Assembly: GCF_003626975.1 (NCBI RefSeq)
Contig: NZ_CP032616.1
Location: forward strand, 1 to 64,000
Direction of reading: 5' to 3'
DNA: 64,000 nucleotides
DNA from: Pseudomonas sp. DY-1
Lineage (GTDB): Bacteria; Pseudomonadota; Gammaproteobacteria; Pseudomonadales; Pseudomonadaceae
The position numbers and the translations under genes were made by a program. The notes under the pieces were generated by a model, which did not search any database, was not told the origin of the DNA, and was given only the letters and a program-made list of their open reading frames with translations. Within the stretch, counting starts at the first letter, position 1. Each line of letters opens with the position of its first letter. Below, in pieces: positions 8,252-15,659 of this stretch.

Positions 8252-9430
8252 TTACATGTTTTGGGCTTGATACTTCCTAAGAGCAGTCTTGGAAGCTTTG
8301 GTAAGGTCTCTGTAGCTTTCTGAGTCTTTGTTGAATAGGTCTCTGAAGAAGAATGTGAAGTAAGTTCTTTGGGCGTTGCCAATTTTACTGGCATTGTTTT
8401 TTAGCCAGTCCAAAGAGTTGTTGGTTTCTTCTAGAAATTCCTCTGGATCGTCAATGGTGAGGGTGTTTATTATCTCTATAATTTCATCTACGCTATTTAC
8501 AGATTGGAAGTCAATTAGCTTTCCAATTGCGGCGCCTAGTCCAGACATGGCCTGCGGCTTTTTAAAGATCTGAACAGGTTTTTTTGCAAAGGGAGAATTA
8601 TTTTTTTCCAAGTAATCTTCAGAAAGTTCGCAGTCTCCGCAGATTTCTTCTAGTTTCGTGACAAGGTGATGCAGTGTCTCCAGGTACTTTTCAAAAAGCT
8701 CTGTACCTTGGTTCTCTTTCGAGAGTTTTTCAAGGCTGTTAATGTTTTCCAGTATGTCCGCCTTTTCTATTGGAAGTTCATCTCTGTCCAGGTAGGCGTT
8801 AAACCCTTCTACTACGTCCTTAAAGTTGTACTGGTTGATTCTGGATGCGACCTTGTTGTCGTTCTCTCGGAGTAATTCAACGCCATCTATTCCTGTCTCG
8901 ATATAGTCAAGGTAAAGAATTTCAATCTGCTGGCGCAAAGACATTGGAGTCTGTCCGGTATTAAGCGTCAGCATTCGATAGAGAATCCCAAGGCGATTCA
9001 GGCCAACATATAGCTCCACCCGTATTTTGGATCGACGAACGCTTTCTAGAGTATCAATGTCATTCTTTTCGGTTAGTTCGGTGAGAAGGTCGAGAATTGT
9101 ATAGGTTCGCTGTAGTCCATCTAGAATCACAAGGTTTGAAGCGTTTTGCATAACCTCGTCGAGGAATCTGCCTTCGTCGTCTGGAATGCTCTCGTCATAA
9201 TCTTTTATGGTGGTGGTTAGTGCTAATACCACCGGTGGAATAACGCACTGTCTCATCAGGTCGTGCTTAAGGAGTGAGTATACAGTTTTAGATGAGCGTA
9301 CTCTTTTTCTCTGGAATACGTTGTTTTCCAAGACTCCTTTTATTATCCCAACATACTCCCCAATCTCCATTTCTATAAGGGTATTGGTAGCATTGATTCT
9401 TAAGTCTCTAAGATGAGATGCGACTTTCAT
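8252..9430 (-). CDS. DGQHR/DUF262-like (ParB-fold) protein, copy A
   Basis: 392 residues. Residues 100-115 read NLVILDGLQRTYTILD, matching the D-G-x-Q-R signature of DUF262/DGQHR proteins, which belong to the ParB/sulfiredoxin-like superfamily. Residues 156-164 (LNTGQTPMS) fit the second conserved LNxxGxxLS block of these proteins. Here His or Gln of DGQHR/DGQQR is replaced by Leu-Gln. Relatives occur in DndB, GmrSD and other anti-phage modules, where they bind or cut nucleotide/DNA. It is the first gene of a minus-strand operon with the HEPN gene; AGGGA precedes the ATG. No nuclease domain (such as DUF1524) is visible. Confidence 0.7.
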   Translation of the reverse strand: MKVASHLRDLRINATNTLIEMEIGEYVGIIKGVLENNVFQRKRVRSSKTVYSLLKHDLMRQCVIPPVVLALTTTIKDYDESIPDDEGRFLDEVMQNASNLVILDGLQRTYTILDLLTELTEKNDIDTLESVRRSKIRVELYVGLNRLGILYRMLTLNTGQTPMSLRQQIEILYLDYIETGIDGVELLRENDNKVASRINQYNFKDVVEGFNAYLDRDELPIEKADILENINSLEKLSKENQGTELFEKYLETLHHLVTKLEEICGDCELSEDYLEKNNSPFAKKPVQIFKKPQAMSGLGAAIGKLIDFQSVNSVDEIIEIINTLTIDDPEEFLEETNNSLDWLKNNASKIGNAQRTYFTFFFRDLFNKDSESYRDLTKASKTALRKYQAQNM

Positions 9431-9569
9431 GGCGTTCCCTGTTAATTTTAAAAATTAGCCTTGGTTATTTAAGGGCATATGTTCGTGAGTGTGCACAAAT
9501 TTCAATTATTTCATCCTTGTTCGCGTCTTGCTTGGGCATACCATCGCCTAGTCACTTCTTTAGTAATTG

Positions 9570-9845
9570 CTATCCCGCGCTTTGATTTGGCAAGTTTGAA
9601 TGCGCTGCATCGTAATCAGGACTGGTTTGGCCCATTTCTGGAGCAACTTCACCAGTCAGCATCCACCACCTGTATTGAGGGAACACTTTGGCGATAGCCA
9701 GAATCTCCTCTTCTTTGATCTCCCTCTTGCGGGCAGGGTTCTTCAGATTGTTCCAGGTATAGCGGCTGATTCCCGTCCGCTCTTCAAGCTCCGGTAGGCG
9801 GATGCCGGAGCTTTTCAAAATTTCTATAACGCGAGCCTTTATCAT
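9570..9845 (-). CDS. Phage repressor (Pf C-repressor type HTH), copy A
   Basis: 91 residues with an N-terminal HTH (about residues 15-37, including LPELEERTGISRYTWNNLK). The protein lies divergent from the excisionase gene across a 127-bp region with two matched palindromes, the standard arrangement of the inovirus lysogeny switch. A role keeping the prophage silent and in superinfection immunity is expected from Pf repressors. It is transcribed toward the accessory operon, 139 bp upstream of it, so read-through could co-express them. Confidence 0.75.
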   Translation of the reverse strand: MIKARVIEILKSSGIRLPELEERTGISRYTWNNLKNPARKREIKEEEILAIAKVFPQYRWWMLTGEVAPEMGQTSPDYDAAHSNLPNQSAG

Positions 9846-9972
9846 AACGAAATGATCTATATGTTATCTATCCAAAATGGATTTGTTTCTGTATTATTCG
9901 TTTCAGGTTGATCCATATTGGATCAATTAAAGGCGAATCGCTTGCATTGCAACGAATAGTGACGGAACAACC
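9846..9972. promoter_or_regulatory. Repressor-xis divergent operator region, copy A
   Basis: Two copies of the palindrome ATCCAnnnTGGAT lie at 9870-9882 (spacer AAA) and 9911-9923 (spacer TAT), 41 bp apart. The region is AT-rich and separates the repressor from the xis start. These are the probable binding sites of the repressor. I could not assign -35/-10 boxes with confidence. Confidence 0.65.
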
Positions 9973-10188
9973 ATGGAACTGGAAGAGCTTGACCCGCGCG
10001 CGCTGATCGGCCCGCAACAGGACGTTGAAACCATCGAGAGCTGGGCCGAACGCAACGGCGTCGCATACGGCGTTGTCCGGGCCTGGGCCATGAAGGGTGT
10101 GCTGCCCACCGTGAAGCTGGGCAAGCGCCGCATGGTCAACAGCGCCATGCTCCGCACCTGGCTCCTGGAGCAGGAGTGGACGGCATGA
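9973..10188 (+). CDS. Excisionase-like MerR/AlpA-type HTH protein, copy A
   Basis: 71 residues with a winged-HTH pattern (ETIESWAERNGVAYGVVRAW, then a KLGKRRMVN wing). Position opposite the repressor matches XisF in Pf4, which drives excision and activates rep. The stop overlaps the next ATG (ATGA). Its C-terminal LLEQEWTA is nearly repeated in the second HTH gene downstream (LLEKEWTA). Confidence 0.72.
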   Translation: MELEELDPRALIGPQQDVETIESWAERNGVAYGVVRAWAMKGVLPTVKLGKRRMVNSAMLRTWLLEQEWTA

Positions 10189-10475
10189 ATGCTCACCTCA
10201 CCGCCTGCCTGCGTTCGCTTCTGCTCTCCATCCGCTACTCCGAGCCAAGCGCCTCTCTGTCCGCACTGGTGCTCTTCCACCAACTGGTGCTGATGCATCG
10301 CATTGCCCGCTGCGTAAATGCGGACCAGTACATCCGCCTGATGACTCTGGCCGCCAACGCATGCCGCTACGCCCTGGCCGGCTACAAGCAAAAAGCCGTC
10401 GCTGCGATCACCCAGGCCGACTCCGCCGCACTGGCCCGTTTCATCGACCTTCATTCCCGAGCAAAGGAGCGCTAG
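10185..10475 (+). CDS. Small helical protein of unknown function, copy A
   Basis: 96 residues from the ATG at 10185 that overlaps the xis stop; a GTG at 10176 is possible but lies inside xis. Sequence is Leu/Ala-rich and helical without clear transmembrane segments. Position corresponds to the small early genes of Pf phages. No family recognised. Confidence 0.6.
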   Translation: MNAHLTACLRSLLLSIRYSEPSASLSALVLFHQLVLMHRIARCVNADQYIRLMTLAANACRYALAGYKQKAVAAITQADSAALARFIDLHSRAKER

Positions 10476-10478
10476 GCA

Positions 10479-10702
10479 ATGGAAAGGGAACGCTTCGACC
10501 TGTCACTCAAAGACCTGCTCAGCCCGCCCCGGTAATGCCCTGGCGCGAATTCGCGGACTGGATTCGCATGGGCAACGACCACGACGTGGTGTGGGGCTGG
10601 ATTCGCAACGGCTACATCCCGTCGCACAAGGTGGGCAAGTACGTGATGGTCAACGTGGCGCTCCTGACCCAGCAGTTACTGGAAAAGGAGTGGACGGCGT
10701 GA
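10479..10702 (+). pseudogene. Second Xis-like HTH gene, frameshifted in copy A
   Basis: One C is missing in the run at about 10526-10530 compared with copy B (23250-23474), so the frame from ATG 10479 stops after about 18 codons. An internal ATG at 10535 restores the whole HTH part (starting MPWREFADW), so a shorter working protein could still be made. Sequencing error is the likelier explanation. Confidence 0.65.
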
Positions 10703-10705
10703 ACC

Positions 10706-10992
10706 ATGAACACACTCGACCGCTACCGCCGCCTCGCCCACGCCGCCAACTGCGACTGCTCTGTCTGCTGGTCCCGTCGCGAACTGGCGAAGAGCGCGCC
10801 CTCCCGGTCCATGTCCTGCGAGCACTGCGCCCCGCGCAGATATCCAAGGTCGCTGGGCGCTGGGTCTGCCAGCCGGCCTCGTTCTGCGAGAAACACAGGC
10901 CCGCCCGCCGCGCCCCGAAGTACTGGAACGTTGTGTACGACAGCGGCAAGCCCACGCCCTTCGTGCCCATCTACGAGCCGTTCGAGGACTGA
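10706..10992 (+). pseudogene. Cysteine-rich small protein, frameshifted in copy A
   Basis: Equivalent to the intact gene 23478-23765 of copy B. A single C is missing near 10831, shifting the frame after the SCEHC motif and losing the C-terminal half. The tail of the correct frame continues to a stop at 10992. Confidence 0.65.
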
Positions 10993-10995
10993 GCC

Positions 10996-11208
10996 ATGAC
11001 TGACGCCCAATTCATCGTCGTGGTCGTGGCCCTGTTCGCCTGGCTGACCTTCCGGCTGGCCAAGGCCCTCGGGCTTCTCCCACGCCGCCGCCCCCGCGCC
11101 GGACTCGCCCCGGTCCAGGGCCGCCGCACCGGCTTGTCCGAACACGCTTCACCGTTCGGTCAAACGGAGCGCCGGGCGGAGCGCACCCTTGACCGCGCCC
11201 CGCCCTGA
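10996..11208 (+). CDS. Small single-TM protein, copy A
   Basis: 70 residues with one transmembrane helix (about residues 5-27) and a basic, Arg-rich cytoplasmic tail. It starts 3 bases after the upstream stop and closes the early gene run. No family recognised; same translation as copy B. Confidence 0.6.
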   Translation: MTDAQFIVVVVALFAWLTFRLAKALGLLPRRRPRAGLAPVQGRRTGLSEHASPFGQTERRAERTLDRAPP

Positions 11209-11455
11209 AAAGCCTCGGCTGGGGAGAGAGGGGCAGCTCCACCGCCCCGCGCTCCCGAGCCCTCGGCGGCAAGAGTGGGATGACAAGGGCAAAGCCCTTG
11301 GTGTTGACCCAGTAACCGGCCGCGCAGGCCCACGTTTTTAACCCCCGGTAGACCGAGACAGCACTCGGGCGAAAACAAGAGTTCGCCTGTGTGGGATCGC
11401 TCGGCCTGCTGAAAGGCAAACCGCGCATGTCGCGCACCCAAGTGAGGAAACACAA
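11209..11455. other. Structured intergenic region upstream of the ssDNA-binding gene, copy A
   Basis: This 247-bp gap is rich in short hairpins: CAAGGGC/GCCCTTG (11284-11300), CCGAG/CTCGG (11353-11368) and GGCGAA/TTCGCC (11368-11387). It separates early genes from the ssDNA-binding protein and coat genes. It may hold the promoter of that operon, and could be an origin or packaging element; I cannot tell which. Copy B counterpart is 23982-24228. Confidence 0.45.
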
Positions 11456-11809
11456 ATGGCACGTTCAATCATGGAAGTTGCATTCCTGGGCACCCAAAAA
11501 ACCGAAATGGAAGGCGCCAAGTACGTGAAGGTCTTCTACGGCGATGAGCCGGACGGCAAGACCGAGCACGGCCTCTCCATCATCGGCATGGCGGTGGCCG
11601 ACGATTACGCGGATGAGGTGTTCGCCGCTGGCGCTCAGTTCTCCCCGCTGGAAATGGTCCGCATCACCTTCGAGGTGGACCGGGGCGGCCAGAACAAGGG
11701 CAAGAACCTCGCCCTGCACATCGAGTCGGCCAAGCCGCGTCCGACCTCGCAAGGCTCCCGCCAGTCGCAGCCTGCCGCTCAGCCTTCGAGCGAGCCGGCC
11801 AAGTCCTAA
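11456..11809 (+). CDS. Phage ssDNA-binding protein (gene V type), copy A
   Basis: 117 residues, translation identical to copy B. An AGTGAGGAAACACAA leader precedes the ATG. See the copy B entry for the family reasoning. Confidence 0.75.
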   Translation: MARSIMEVAFLGTQKTEMEGAKYVKVFYGDEPDGKTEHGLSIIGMAVADDYADEVFAAGAQFSPLEMVRITFEVDRGGQNKGKNLALHIESAKPRPTSQGSRQSQPAAQPSSEPAKS

Positions 11810-11826
11810 CCGGGGAGGGCGCCGCC

Positions 11827-11994
11827 ATGGTGATTCTGGATCGCGTCGTGTGTGACCGCTGCGGGCGACCGATGGGCCAGCTCTGGAATCAACCGGCCCC
11901 GGCGTCCGACCTCCTGCCGCAACTCCATGAACACACCTGCCCCGGTGGCTGCGAACAGCCGCTACCGGCCCAGGTGCTGGAGCACACGGCGTGA
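11827..11994 (+). CDS. Short Cys-rich protein between SSB and coat genes, copy A
   Basis: 55 residues starting MVILDRVVCDRCGRPM. Two Cys pairs (CDRC; CPGGC) suggest a small zinc knuckle. ATG at 11827 follows GGAGGGCGCC. The stop overlaps a GTG start of the next gene. Position matches PA0721 of Pf4. Confidence 0.65.
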   Translation: MVILDRVVCDRCGRPMGQLWNQPAPASDLLPQLHEHTCPGGCEQPLPAQVLEHTA

Positions 11995-12204
11995 ATTTCA
12001 TCCTCTGTGACGGTGAGTGGGCCAGGGCGCAGGCGGCGAGATCGTCTGCACCGGGCAACTCTCGGCGCTCACGGTGGAGGAATTCCGGGCCTCGCTGGAT
12101 CAAGGGTCCGGCTTACGTGGGAGGACGCCCAGGCGCTCAAGGATGAGGTGCTCATCCTGTTCGCCGGGGTCTTTGCCTTCCTTCTCCTGAAGAAACTGCT
12201 GTGA
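11991..12204 (+). pseudogene. Small minor coat-like protein, frameshifted in copy A
   Basis: Equivalent to 24765-24980 of copy B. Single G bases are missing near 12018 and 12110, so the frame from the GTG breaks twice. The C-terminal transmembrane helix coding region is intact. Both losses are in G runs, consistent with consensus error. Confidence 0.65.
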
Positions 12205-12215
12205 GGATTCACACC

Positions 12216-12422
12216 ATGCGTATCAAGCAACTGCGTTCCCGCATCTCCGCTGCCGTTGGCACCGCCGCCGCTGTCGTCGGCAGTGCCGTCCATGCCGCGG
12301 TGCCGACCGAGGCCACCACCGCACTGACCACCGCTGGGACCGACGTCGGGACCATCGGCTGGGCCGTGTTCGGCGTCCTCGTCGCGGCGGCTGCGTTCAA
12401 GTACATGCGCCGCGCCCTGTAA
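12216..12422 (+). CDS. coaB: Major coat protein precursor, copy A
   Basis: 68 residues, identical to copy B. ATG 12216 with AGGA 9 bases upstream is preferred over the GTG at 12201 that overlaps the upstream stop. A strong terminator follows 20 bases after the stop. Confidence 0.85.
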   Translation: MRIKQLRSRISAAVGTAAAVVGSAVHAAVPTEATTALTTAGTDVGTIGWAVFGVLVAAAAFKYMRRAL

Positions 12423-12441
12423 GGCCGGTGTCCGTTCCATG

Positions 12442-12467
12442 GGCCCGGTTCGCCGGGCCTTTCTTTT
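12442..12467 (+). terminator. Intrinsic terminator after the coat gene, copy A
   Basis: GGCCCGG-TTCG-CCGGGCC (12442-12459) followed by TTTCTTTT. A stable tetraloop hairpin directly after the major coat gene is the classical place for strong termination in filamentous phages, keeping coat protein in excess. Confidence 0.88.
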
Positions 12468-12486
12468 CCACAGGGCGAGTAGCGAG

Positions 12487-13980
12487 ATGGTGAACCCATG
12501 TCCTTCGACTATCCGGCGTTTTATCTGGCCCTTTGCTGCGTGGCTTTTTACCTGGTGTTTTTCGGGCGTCTTTAGCCCTCAAGCATCTGCCGGCACCGGC
12601 ACCTCGGCCTATTACGTGACCGGACAGCTGACGGCTAGCCTCCGATCGAACCCTGCTGAGTCCTGTGCTGCCTATGGCGCCGCTGTTGGCATTTCGTTTC
12701 AAGAGCTCAACGGCGTTGATACAGGGTGTTTCTACTACGGGCCGAATGGGGAGTCGCGCTACACCTACCGGTCGCTCGCCGTGGGTTATTGCCCGGCAGG
12801 GCAACTGTTCTACAACGAGCTCGGTCAGTGTTCGGGGACCCCCCCGGAGCCGGAACCCGATCCCTGTGAAGCCACCATCGGCCAGAACCTCTCCCACGAA
12901 CACCGCATGGGCGACTACACCGGAGGTGGTGCCATCGGTGGCCGCACCGACCCTCCCGGCGTGGTCTGCCAGGGTTCCTGCCAGTACGCCTGGGACAGCG
13001 CCGGACCCACCAACGTCTACCGCTTCGTCGATGGCACGCCCAATGGCGTGTTCGGCCTGTTCTCGTACAAGGGCAACGGCGTGTCCTGTAGCGCCGAAGA
13101 CAGCCCTAACAAGGGCCCGTCCTCCCTGGAGGCGCAATCCAAATCCGAGTCCAGCTGCACCGACAAGGTGACCGACGGAGAAGGGCGGGTGCATATGACC
13201 TGCCAGACCAGCAGCGAATACACCAATCCCGGCTCCTGCGACCGGGGCCAGGTTAACGGCGAAACCGTGTGCATTCCCAACAGCCCGTCGCCCTCGCAGC
13301 AGAAGACCGAGACCGAAAAAGAAATCACCGAGGTCACCAACCCGGACGGCTCCAAGACCACCACCACCAGCGAAACCACCACTACGACCAACTGCTCCGG
13401 CACTAAGTCCTGCACCACCAGCGTGACCAACAACACCTCCGTCAGCCACACCAACGCCGACGGCAGCAAGGGCGATGAGTCCTCCACCTGCACCGGCTCC
13501 GGCTGCAAGGACGGCGACGGCAAATCGCAGGACGACAAGGACAAGGAGAAAGAAGAGAAGGAAGAAGACGAGTCGGTAGCGACCGGCCTGGCCTGTACGG
13601 AAACCGTGGCGTGCGAAGGGGATGCTATTCAGTGCGCGATTCTGCGGCAGGAAAAGGAGCAGAAGTGCGCGGCTGAAGAACTGAACGACTTCGCGGCGCA
13701 CAAGGACGATATCGAAGGCTTCCTCGCCGACGCCGATCCCGGCAACCCCGAATCGCCGCAACTCCAGGTGCCGTCCTTCATCGACTCCGGGGCCCGCTGG
13801 CTCCCGTCCGGCACCTGTCCAGCGGACCAGTCGCTCAACCTGCAAACCCTGGGTGGCCGCAGCTTCTCGCTGTCCTTTGAACCGCTCTGCGCGGCGGTCA
13901 ACGACCTGTCCTATGTCCTCGTGGCCATTGCTGCCGTTGCGGCGGCGCTCTACGTGGGCCGAGCCTTTGGAGGTGCCTGA
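12487..13980 (+). CDS. coaA: Adsorption protein (CoaA/TspB type), copy A
   Basis: 497 residues, same translation as copy B. The start at 12487 is chosen over an in-frame ATG at 12439 that falls inside the terminator hairpin. Stop overlaps the next start as TGATG. Confidence 0.83.
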   Translation: MVNPCPSTIRRFIWPFAAWLFTWCFSGVFSPQASAGTGTSAYYVTGQLTASLRSNPAESCAAYGAAVGISFQELNGVDTGCFYYGPNGESRYTYRSLAVGYCPAGQLFYNELGQCSGTPPEPEPDPCEATIGQNLSHEHRMGDYTGGGAIGGRTDPPGVVCQGSCQYAWDSAGPTNVYRFVDGTPNGVFGLFSYKGNGVSCSAEDSPNKGPSSLEAQSKSESSCTDKVTDGEGRVHMTCQTSSEYTNPGSCDRGQVNGETVCIPNSPSPSQQKTETEKEITEVTNPDGSKTTTTSETTTTTNCSGTKSCTTSVTNNTSVSHTNADGSKGDESSTCTGSGCKDGDGKSQDDKDKEKEEKEEDESVATGLACTETVACEGDAIQCAILRQEKEQKCAAEELNDFAAHKDDIEGFLADADPGNPESPQLQVPSFIDSGARWLPSGTCPADQSLNLQTLGGRSFSLSFEPLCAAVNDLSYVLVAIAAVAAALYVGRAFGGA

Positions 13981-14306
13981 TGCAATTCCTCTTCATCGCC
14001 CAGCTCATCATGATGATCATCGGCCCCGCCGTGCGCCTGGTGCTGCGCATGCTCGGCGTCGGCTTCGTCACCTACGTCGGCTACAACATCGCGCTCAACG
14101 GGGCCGAGTCCTACATCATGAGCCGGGTGGGCAGCAGCGGCGTGATCGTCCAGCAGATGCTCGGCATGGCGAAGTTCGACGTGATCGTGAACATCTACCT
14201 GTCCGCCATCACCACCCGCATGGTCCTGTCCGGTCTGGACAAGGCCGCAGACCTCAAACGCAAGCAAGTCTGGCGCGCCCCTGGCGGCAGCTCGATTGAA
14301 GCGTAA
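13980..14306 (+). CDS. DUF2523-type inovirus membrane protein, copy A
   Basis: 108 residues, identical to copies 0 and B. Coupled to the adsorption gene by a one-base overlap and followed by zot after 12 bases. Confidence 0.8.
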   Translation: MQFLFIAQLIMMIIGPAVRLVLRMLGVGFVTYVGYNIALNGAESYIMSRVGSSGVIVQQMLGMAKFDVIVNIYLSAITTRMVLSGLDKAADLKRKQVWRAPGGSSIEA

Positions 14307-14318
14307 GGAGCCGCTCCC

Positions 14319-15494
14319 ATGATCATTCTGAGGACCGGCAAGCCCGGTCATGGCAAGACCCTCAACGCCATCCGCGAAATCGATGAGAAAGCCTTCAAGG
14401 CGGGCCGCGTCGTCTACTACCACAACGTCACCGGGCTCAAACCGGAGAAGCTGCAGGCGGCCTGGTTCGAGTTCGATGACGCCACCAAATGGTATGAGCT
14501 GCCCGCCGACGCCATCATCGTCGTGGACGAAGCCCAGGGCTCGGCGGCGGTGCCCATGTTCGGCGTTCGCGATCCGCGCAAACCGATTCCCGAGCACGTC
14601 AGCCGCCTGGAGTTGATCCGCAAGAACGGTCACGAGCTGCACCTGATCACCCAGGACCCGCGCTTCCTGGATGTGCACGCGCGCCGTCTCGCCGATGGGC
14701 ATATCCACTTCGTGCGGGTGTTCAAGTCGGCCCAGCTGCTGCGCTTCGAATCGCAGTTCGTCATCGAGGAGGTGGAAAAGAAAACCGCCTTCAAGGACGC
14801 CGACAAGCAGCCGGTGAAAATCGACCGGCGTTTCTTCGACGTCTACCAGAGCGCCAACGCGGGCCACCACTTCAAGGTCAAGCTGCCGAAGAAATTCCTG
14901 CTCGCCTCGCTGGTGATCGTCGTGGCGGCGGGCTTGGTCTTCCGCGCAGTGGAACGCTACAAGGAAGGCGCCTTGCAGGACCAGGCCAGCCCTGCGGCGG
15001 CAGAAAAGTCCCTGGTGGACAAGGTCAGCGACAAGGTGGATTCGGTGTTGGCGCCCGAGGCCACGGCGGCACCCAAGACCAAGGCGCAGTACCTGGCCAG
15101 CCGCGAACCGAGGATTCCTGATATTCCATCCTCGGCGCCGGTGTACGACGAACTGACCAAACCGGTGAGCCATCCCCGGATGTACTGCCTGTCCACCTCG
15201 GACCCCTTCCTGGTGGCCAAGCGTCCCCCGGACACGGTGAAGGATGGCGTCTCCTGCCAGTGCTACAGCCAGCAGGCCACCCGCGTGGCGACCTCCTTCG
15301 ACTTCTGCTTCAACGCGGCCACCTACGGCTTCTTCGACGCCAGCCTGCCGGACCGGCAATCGCTGGAGAACGCCAGGGCCAATCCGCCGCCCACCACCGG
15401 CCCCGCCCAGGTACCGCCTTTCGGCCCCGATGCGCCACCCAAGCAGGTACGCGTTACCCAAGTGCCCTATGTGAAGGGGGAGTTCCTGTGGTGA
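14319..15494 (+). CDS. zot: Zot-family phage assembly ATPase, copy A
   Basis: 391 residues, identical to the copy B product, with Walker A at residues 7-14 and a single membrane span at about 193-210. Open and complete. Confidence 0.9.
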   Translation: MIILRTGKPGHGKTLNAIREIDEKAFKAGRVVYYHNVTGLKPEKLQAAWFEFDDATKWYELPADAIIVVDEAQGSAAVPMFGVRDPRKPIPEHVSRLELIRKNGHELHLITQDPRFLDVHARRLADGHIHFVRVFKSAQLLRFESQFVIEEVEKKTAFKDADKQPVKIDRRFFDVYQSANAGHHFKVKLPKKFLLASLVIVVAAGLVFRAVERYKEGALQDQASPAAAEKSLVDKVSDKVDSVLAPEATAAPKTKAQYLASREPRIPDIPSSAPVYDELTKPVSHPRMYCLSTSDPFLVAKRPPDTVKDGVSCQCYSQQATRVATSFDFCFNAATYGFFDASLPDRQSLENARANPPPTTGPAQVPPFGPDAPPKQVRVTQVPYVKGEFLW

Positions 15495-15659
15495 TCGATC
15501 GCTTGGCTGTGACCCTCACAGGGCCCTTCGCCGCGGCCTTTTTGCCCGGATGCGAGCTTGCGAGCACCGCGCAAAAGGCCGCGGGGCTGACGGCCCTGTA
15601 ACACGTCAGACAAAACAGTTTCGAAACGGCAAATACCGGCAAGTAATGGAGATTGGAAA
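15495..15659. other. zot-rep intergenic region with cruciform, copy A
   Basis: The inverted repeat CGCGGCCTTTT lies at 15532-15542 with its complement at 15573-15583. Sequence is the same as in copies 0 and B, so the hairpin is fully conserved in the array. Confidence 0.5.

Noticed and set aside
12397..13845. 482-codon minus-strand frame opposite the adsorption gene
   Set aside because: Antisense shadow; the plus-strand product has signal peptide, domains and anchor.
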